Shown here piece by piece: positions 13,194 through 16,566 of a stretch of DNA of 16,566 nt. Below the pieces are notes generated by a model. The model did not search any database and was not told where the DNA came from. It saw only the letters and a program-made list of their open reading frames with translations. A program made the position numbers and the translations under genes. The first letter of the stretch is position 1. Each line of letters starts with the position of its first letter. This DNA is from Candidatus Roizmanbacteria bacterium CG_4_10_14_0_2_um_filter_36_35 (GTDB taxonomy: Bacteria > Patescibacteriota > Microgenomatia > UBA1406 > GWC2-37-13), in NCBI GenBank assembly GCA_002792355.1, contig PFOE01000052.1, positions 1 through 16,566 of the forward strand, given 5' to 3'.

Positions 13194-14132
13194 ATGGATA
13201 TTAACGAGGCGGTGCTCCGCTTTCTTGAGTATTGTGAACTTGATAAAAATCTTTCTTTGAAAACCGTCAGAATGTATGGTTATTATTTGAATTTTTTCAA
13301 ACAATGGTTGTTACAAAGCCAAAAAGACAAAAATTTTCCGGTGGAAAAAATAGACGAAAATACAGTAAGAAACTTCCGATTGTTTATTTCGCACGAGTAC
13401 AAAAATCCCTATAAGGGCCCGCTTAAAAGACAAACACAAAATTACTTTTTAGTAACACTTCGATCGTTCTTCCGCTATCTTATAAGGCAAAAGCTTTCGG
13501 TTCTCTCTCCCGAAATGATAGAGCTTGGTAAAAACCGCGACCGCAATATTAAGTTTTTAGAGCCCATAGAATTAGAAAAACTCTTTAGGTCGGTTGATTT
13601 AAAAGATAAATCCGGGCTTAGGGATAGAGCGATTTTGGAAGTATTATTTTCTACAGGTCTCCGCGTCTCAGAGTTAGTTGCTTTAAATCGAGAACAAATC
13701 AATAGGGAGGCAGGAGAGTTTGGAGTGATTGGAAAAGGAGGCAAAGGCAGGGTAGTTTTCCTGTCAAAACACGCTAAAGAATGGTTAAAAAAATATCTCG
13801 GGACGAGAACTGATCCATATCAACCACTTTTTATCCGCTATGCCGGACCGAAGATCAAAACAGGTTTAAGTAATGAAGGTTTGAGGCTTTCTGCCAGATC
13901 GGTTGAACGGATGATCGAAAAATACAGGAAAAAATCAGGTTTGTTATTTAGAATCGGACCGCATATTTTACGCCATTCGTTCGCTACCGATCTTTTGGAG
14001 CACGGCGCCGATTTAAGATCGGTACAGGAAATGCTAGGGCATAAAAATATCGCGACAACGCAGATTTATACCCATGTAACGAATATTAGATTAAAAGAAG
14101 TACATGAAAAGTATCATTCTGGAAATAAGTAA
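13194..14132 (+). CDS. Xer-type tyrosine recombinase
   Basis: This 312-residue site-specific recombinase has an N-terminal SAM-like DNA-binding domain (about 1-100) and a C-terminal catalytic domain. All catalytic residues are present: R157 (STGLRVSEL), K181 (GKGGKGR), H257 and R260 (PHILRHSFAT), H283 (LGHKNIATT) and nucleophile Y292 (QIYTHV). Length and layout match XerC/XerD, which resolve chromosome dimers at dif. Candidate-phyla genomes often have a single Xer, so I do not choose between xerC and xerD. No integron, phage or IS features flank it, so it is probably the housekeeping enzyme. Possible coupling to the downstream DUF2079 gene is only 11 bases away. Confidence 0.88.
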   Translation: MDINEAVLRFLEYCELDKNLSLKTVRMYGYYLNFFKQWLLQSQKDKNFPVEKIDENTVRNFRLFISHEYKNPYKGPLKRQTQNYFLVTLRSFFRYLIRQKLSVLSPEMIELGKNRDRNIKFLEPIELEKLFRSVDLKDKSGLRDRAILEVLFSTGLRVSELVALNREQINREAGEFGVIGKGGKGRVVFLSKHAKEWLKKYLGTRTDPYQPLFIRYAGPKIKTGLSNEGLRLSARSVERMIEKYRKKSGLLFRIGPHILRHSFATDLLEHGADLRSVQEMLGHKNIATTQIYTHVTNIRLKEVHEKYHSGNK

Positions 14133-14140
14133 AATAATCT

Positions 14141-14188
14141 CAAATGTCAAAACTCAAATCTCAAATCCAAATCTTAAATCTCAAAACT
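14141..14188 (+). repeat. Degenerate 7-nt tandem array 1 (CAAATCT units)
   Basis: Seven units: CAAATGT, CAAAACT, CAAATCT, CAAATC, CAAATCT, TAAATCT, CAAAACT. The array includes the ATG (14144) and encodes the N terminus MSKLKSQIQILNLK of the DUF2079 protein. Confidence 0.7.
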
Positions 14189-15628
14189 TATGAGATTTTA
14201 TTAGGAATATTTATCATCATTTTTGTCGTGTTTTTTTCCTATCTTAGTATAAAGCGATATCGAACTCTTAACTCCTATTACTATGATCTCGGTATCATGA
14301 ATCAAGTGGTTTATAACACGTCAAAGGGCAGATTTTTGGAGATGACCAACCAAGATCTTAAAAAAAACGTCAGTCGTCTCGCAATCCACTTTGATCCGAT
14401 CTTAGCGGTTTTTGCTCCGTTTTACAAAGTTTATGAAGGACCGGAAATTTTGCTGATTGGCCAAGCGTTAGTTCTAGGATTAGGCGCCTGGGCGATATTT
14501 CTAATCGGTAATAAGATATTAAGAGATCCTTCGGTCGTTTCGCGACCTCAGGATGACGGCGGGGCGAAATTAATCTCTCTTATTTTTGTCTTGACTTATC
14601 TTTTATATTTTGCTGTTCAAAGAGCAGTTCTTTTTGACTTTCACGCTGTCTCTCTAGCGACGACTTTCTTTTTATTCGCCGCTTATTTTCAGGAAGTAAA
14701 AAAATGGTTATGGTTTTTCATTTTTATTTTTTTGGCGTTATTAACAAAAGAACACGTTGGTTTGGTAGTTTTTCTTTTTGGTCTTTATTTATTCTTTATT
14801 AAAAAAGAAAAAAAAATAGGGCTGGCAACAAGTATATTAGGTTTAGCATTTTTTGTCGCAACGGTTTACTTTATTATCCCCTACTTTCGTGGGGCCGAAC
14901 ATTTTGCTCTAAAATACTTTGAAGATACTCATTTAAGATATAAAAATATCATTATTGACGGTTATTCTTATGTAAAACTTTTATTAGTGCCGGTTTTTTA
15001 CAGTTTATTTTCACCGTTGACTTTAGTAATCAGTCTGCCAGAATGGGCAATCAATATTTTAAGTATTAACAGCAATCAGAGATCAATTTTGTTTCACTAC
15101 AATTCTATCATTGTCAGCTTTATTTTTTACTCTTTGATTTTGGGATATAAAAGTTTTGACCGATTGGTGAAAAATAATTTGATAAAAAGAATTGTTTTTG
15201 TTTTATTTATTATCTTGAGTTTGAGATCAATTTATAAGTTTAATCCTGTTCCCTACTTTGTTAAATATCCGGTCAACTATCAGAATCTTAATCCGATTAC
15301 TGATAATTCCATAAAGACTTGGCAAGAAAAATTAAAAGACGACAACATTATAGTATCTACTACCCCCCGTCTTGCACCCTTTTTTACGAATAGAAGATAT
15401 TATTATAATTTTTTATATGATTCTGCTTTTGCCGAAGCTGGAGATACTGAAGAGGAAGTGGAAAAAAGCAATATCAGCAATTATAAAATGGCTGACTATG
15501 TTATTATAGACAAACAAGAAGTTAAAGATAGTTTACCTAATAAATTTTATCAAAAATTAAATCAAGATAAAGATTATAAAATGATTTTTTCAGATGATAA
15601 GAAGATAGAAGTTTATAAAAAAATATGA
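14144..15628 (+). CDS. DUF2079 polytopic membrane protein (probable GT-C-like)
   Basis: This 494-residue protein has about ten hydrophobic segments, starting at about residue 18. DUF2079 hallmarks are YYYDLGIMNQVVYNTSKGRF, then HFDPILAVFAPFYKVYEGPE with a long hydrophobic run, RAVLFDFHAVSLAT, TKEHVGL and LPEWAINIL. The family is thought to share the GT-C fold, using lipid-linked sugars outside the membrane; activity is unproven. The tail (370-494) is soluble. Residues 128-140 (DPSVVSRPQDDGG) come from an inserted palindromic repeat, and the first 14 residues come from a heptamer array. The stop TGA overlaps the GT2 start as ATGA, so the pair is coupled. A TAAAAT (14130-14135) 8 bases before the ATG could be its own promoter. 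Confidence 0.82.
   Translation: MSKLKSQIQILNLKTYEILLGIFIIIFVVFFSYLSIKRYRTLNSYYYDLGIMNQVVYNTSKGRFLEMTNQDLKKNVSRLAIHFDPILAVFAPFYKVYEGPEILLIGQALVLGLGAWAIFLIGNKILRDPSVVSRPQDDGGAKLISLIFVLTYLLYFAVQRAVLFDFHAVSLATTFFLFAAYFQEVKKWLWFFIFIFLALLTKEHVGLVVFLFGLYLFFIKKEKKIGLATSILGLAFFVATVYFIIPYFRGAEHFALKYFEDTHLRYKNIIIDGYSYVKLLLVPVFYSLFSPLTLVISLPEWAINILSINSNQRSILFHYNSIIVSFIFYSLILGYKSFDRLVKNNLIKRIVFVLFIILSLRSIYKFNPVPYFVKYPVNYQNLNPITDNSIKTWQEKLKDDNIIVSTTPRLAPFFTNRRYYYNFLYDSAFAEAGDTEEEVEKSNISNYKMADYVIIDKQEVKDSLPNKFYQKLNQDKDYKMIFSDDKKIEVYKKI
14525..14565 (+). repeat. Interspersed palindromic repeat, copy 3 (in frame in the DUF2079 gene)
   Basis: The element runs from GATCCTTCGG to AGGATGACGGCGGGGC. Outer arms are ATCCT (14526-14530) / AGGAT (14550-14554). 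The inner hairpin is GGTCG (14533-14537) / CGACC (14543-14547). It is read as DPSVVSRPQDDGG, starting in the same frame (D-P-S) as the murF copy. Confidence 0.65.
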
Positions 15629-16533
15629 TCTCAGTAATTATTCCATTCTATAATGAATCGGAAAATCTAGCTACTTTAATTAAACATTTAATTAAAGTAA
15701 ACAATGAACTCAATCGAGAATATGAAATTATATTAGTTAATGACGGTTCGACAGATAATTCAAAAGTCAAAATTCAAAAGTCAAAATTACAAGTTAAAAG
15801 TCAAAATTTTAAAATAATAGATCATAAGAAAAGATTAGGGAAAGGATTAGCATTAAAAACTGGTATAGAAAACTCTATAGGTGAGAATATCGTTTTTATG
15901 GATGCGGACTTACAGGATGACCCAAGAGATTTACCTAAATTTATTGAAAAAATTGATCAAAGTTATGATTTTATTAATGGCATAAGAATAAAAAGACAAG
16001 ATAATTTATTAGTCAAACTTTATTCAAATTTAGCCAGTTATTTTTTAAAAACATTTCTTCATTCCCCATACACTGATATTAACTGTGGATTTAAAGCATT
16101 TAAAAGAGAGGTTTTATCGGACTTTGTTTTTTATGGTAATAGTTTCCGTTTTTTTCCACTGGCTGTTTATTATAATGGATATAGAGTGACAGAAATTGAA
16201 GTGAGAAACAATCCGAGGCATTTTGGTAAAACTAAGTTCGGTAAAGGCAAAATCTTTACCGGCATTCTTGATACCTTAACCGCCTATTTTCTCTATAAAT
16301 TTTCCGAAAGACCGCTGCATTTTTTTGGCTCAATAGGCGGAGTTATTTTTTTGATCGGTTTTTTGGTTTCTTTATATTTAACTATTGAAAGACTATTTTT
16401 CGGAATTTTATTGGTGACTCGACCGCTCCTTTGGTTGGGAATATTTCTTATCATCATTGGAATACAGATAGTGATGACGGGAATTATAGGAGAACTGATA
16501 GTATTTCTTGACAAAAAGTCAAATCACAAATAA
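15625..16533 (+). CDS. GT2 glycosyltransferase (dolichol-phosphate mannosyltransferase-like) with C-terminal TM domain
   Basis: This 302-residue protein has a GT-A fold domain (1-about 225): VIIPFYNESENL, VNDGSTDNS, GKGLALKTGI, the metal-binding MDADLQDDP, and CGFKAFKR plus the late RHFGKTKFGK. Two membrane helices follow (about 233-257 and 268-292). It belongs with polyprenyl-phosphate sugar transferases (DPM1/GtrB-like), which load a sugar from a nucleotide donor onto a lipid carrier. It is coupled by ATGA to the DUF2079 gene, suggesting it supplies that protein with lipid-linked sugar. A second heptamer array (15761-15808) adds a Lys/Ser-rich stretch (KVKIQKSKLQVKSQNFKI) after NDGSTDNS. 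A third array forms the last codons and stop. Confidence 0.9.
   Translation: MISVIIPFYNESENLATLIKHLIKVNNELNREYEIILVNDGSTDNSKVKIQKSKLQVKSQNFKIIDHKKRLGKGLALKTGIENSIGENIVFMDADLQDDPRDLPKFIEKIDQSYDFINGIRIKRQDNLLVKLYSNLASYFLKTFLHSPYTDINCGFKAFKREVLSDFVFYGNSFRFFPLAVYYNGYRVTEIEVRNNPRHFGKTKFGKGKIFTGILDTLTAYFLYKFSERPLHFFGSIGGVIFLIGFLVSLYLTIERLFFGILLVTRPLLWLGIFLIIIGIQIVMTGIIGELIVFLDKKSNHK
15761..15808 (+). repeat. Degenerate 7-nt tandem array 2 (CAAAAGT/CAAAATT units)
   Basis: Units: CAAAAGT, CAAAATT, CAAAAGT, CAAAATT, ACAAGTT, AAAAGT, CAAAATT. The array is 48 nt (16 codons' worth) inside the GT2 gene and keeps the frame open. Confidence 0.7.
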
Positions 16534-16566
16534 CAAATCCACAAATGAATAACAAATGATAAATGT
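16520..16566 (+). repeat. Degenerate 7-nt array 3 at the end of the GT2 gene
   Basis: CAAATCA, CAAATAA, CAAATCCA, CAAATGAATAA, CAAATGATAAATGT. The array supplies the final His-Lys codons and the TAA stop (16531-16533), and runs off the window. Confidence 0.6.

Noticed and set aside
13194..14132. Integrase of a mobile element or integron
   Set aside because: The length and motifs fit a housekeeping Xer. No attachment repeats, cargo cassette array or phage genes are next to it.
14141..16566. CRISPR array or iterons
   Set aside because: Units are only 7 nt, degenerate, without spacers, and mostly coding.

Overview
The window looks like a stretch of an AT-rich, gene-dense genome from the Candidate Phyla Radiation (Patescibacteria, possibly Microgenomates). 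This is an inference. It rests on very short intergenic gaps, the absence of Shine-Dalgarno-like leaders, a membrane-anchored DsbA, MurF next to Ddl, a single Xer recombinase, DUF2079 and GT2 membrane sugar enzymes, and many small palindromic repeats inside and between genes. TGA is used as a normal stop: it forms ATGA overlaps at dsbA/ddl and at DUF2079/GT2, and ends ddl and the ABC permease. I therefore read the sequence with the standard bacterial code.

Layout. 1-939 (+): end of an ABC ATPase and an ABC-2 permease. 973-2727 (+): a fused deoxynucleoside kinase/TK1-type thymidine kinase, interrupted by an in-frame TGA. 2724-3995 (-): PLP aminotransferase. 4092-5501 (+): MurF carrying two palindromic in-frame insertions. 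5489-7239 (-): dsbA-ddl operon. 7322-8189 (+): SplB-like radical SAM protein broken by a +1 frameshift inside a perfect hairpin. 8190-9484 (-): small membrane protein and a class II Fic protein with 10-bp iterons in its promoter. 9583-9666 (+): tRNA-Leu(UAG). 9689-10576 (-): DUF1189 membrane protein. 10597-11372 (-): tRNA-Ser(GGA) followed 9 nt later by a methyltransferase with a frameshift in an A6 run. 11467-11688 (-): small coiled-coil protein. 11880-12278 (+): cupin. 12280-13104 (-): unassigned, possibly TIM-barrel protein. 13194-14132 (+): Xer recombinase. 14144-16533 (+): DUF2079 and GT2 glycosyltransferase pair.

How the genes fit together. MurF and Ddl make and attach D-Ala-D-Ala in peptidoglycan synthesis. 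DsbA probably oxidises exported proteins. The fused kinase would salvage deoxynucleosides, which suits a host-dependent cell. DUF2079 and GT2 probably form a lipid-linked sugar transfer module.

The most striking features lie across genes. (1) Nearly every transcription unit has a -10 hexamer only 6-8 nt before its ATG, predicting leaderless mRNAs. (2) Several families of small repeats (palindromic elements and degenerate 7-nt arrays) sit in frame within genes. (3) Three genes carry single-site lesions, at a TGA, a quasi-palindrome and a homopolymer; these may be sequencing errors, decay, or recoding.
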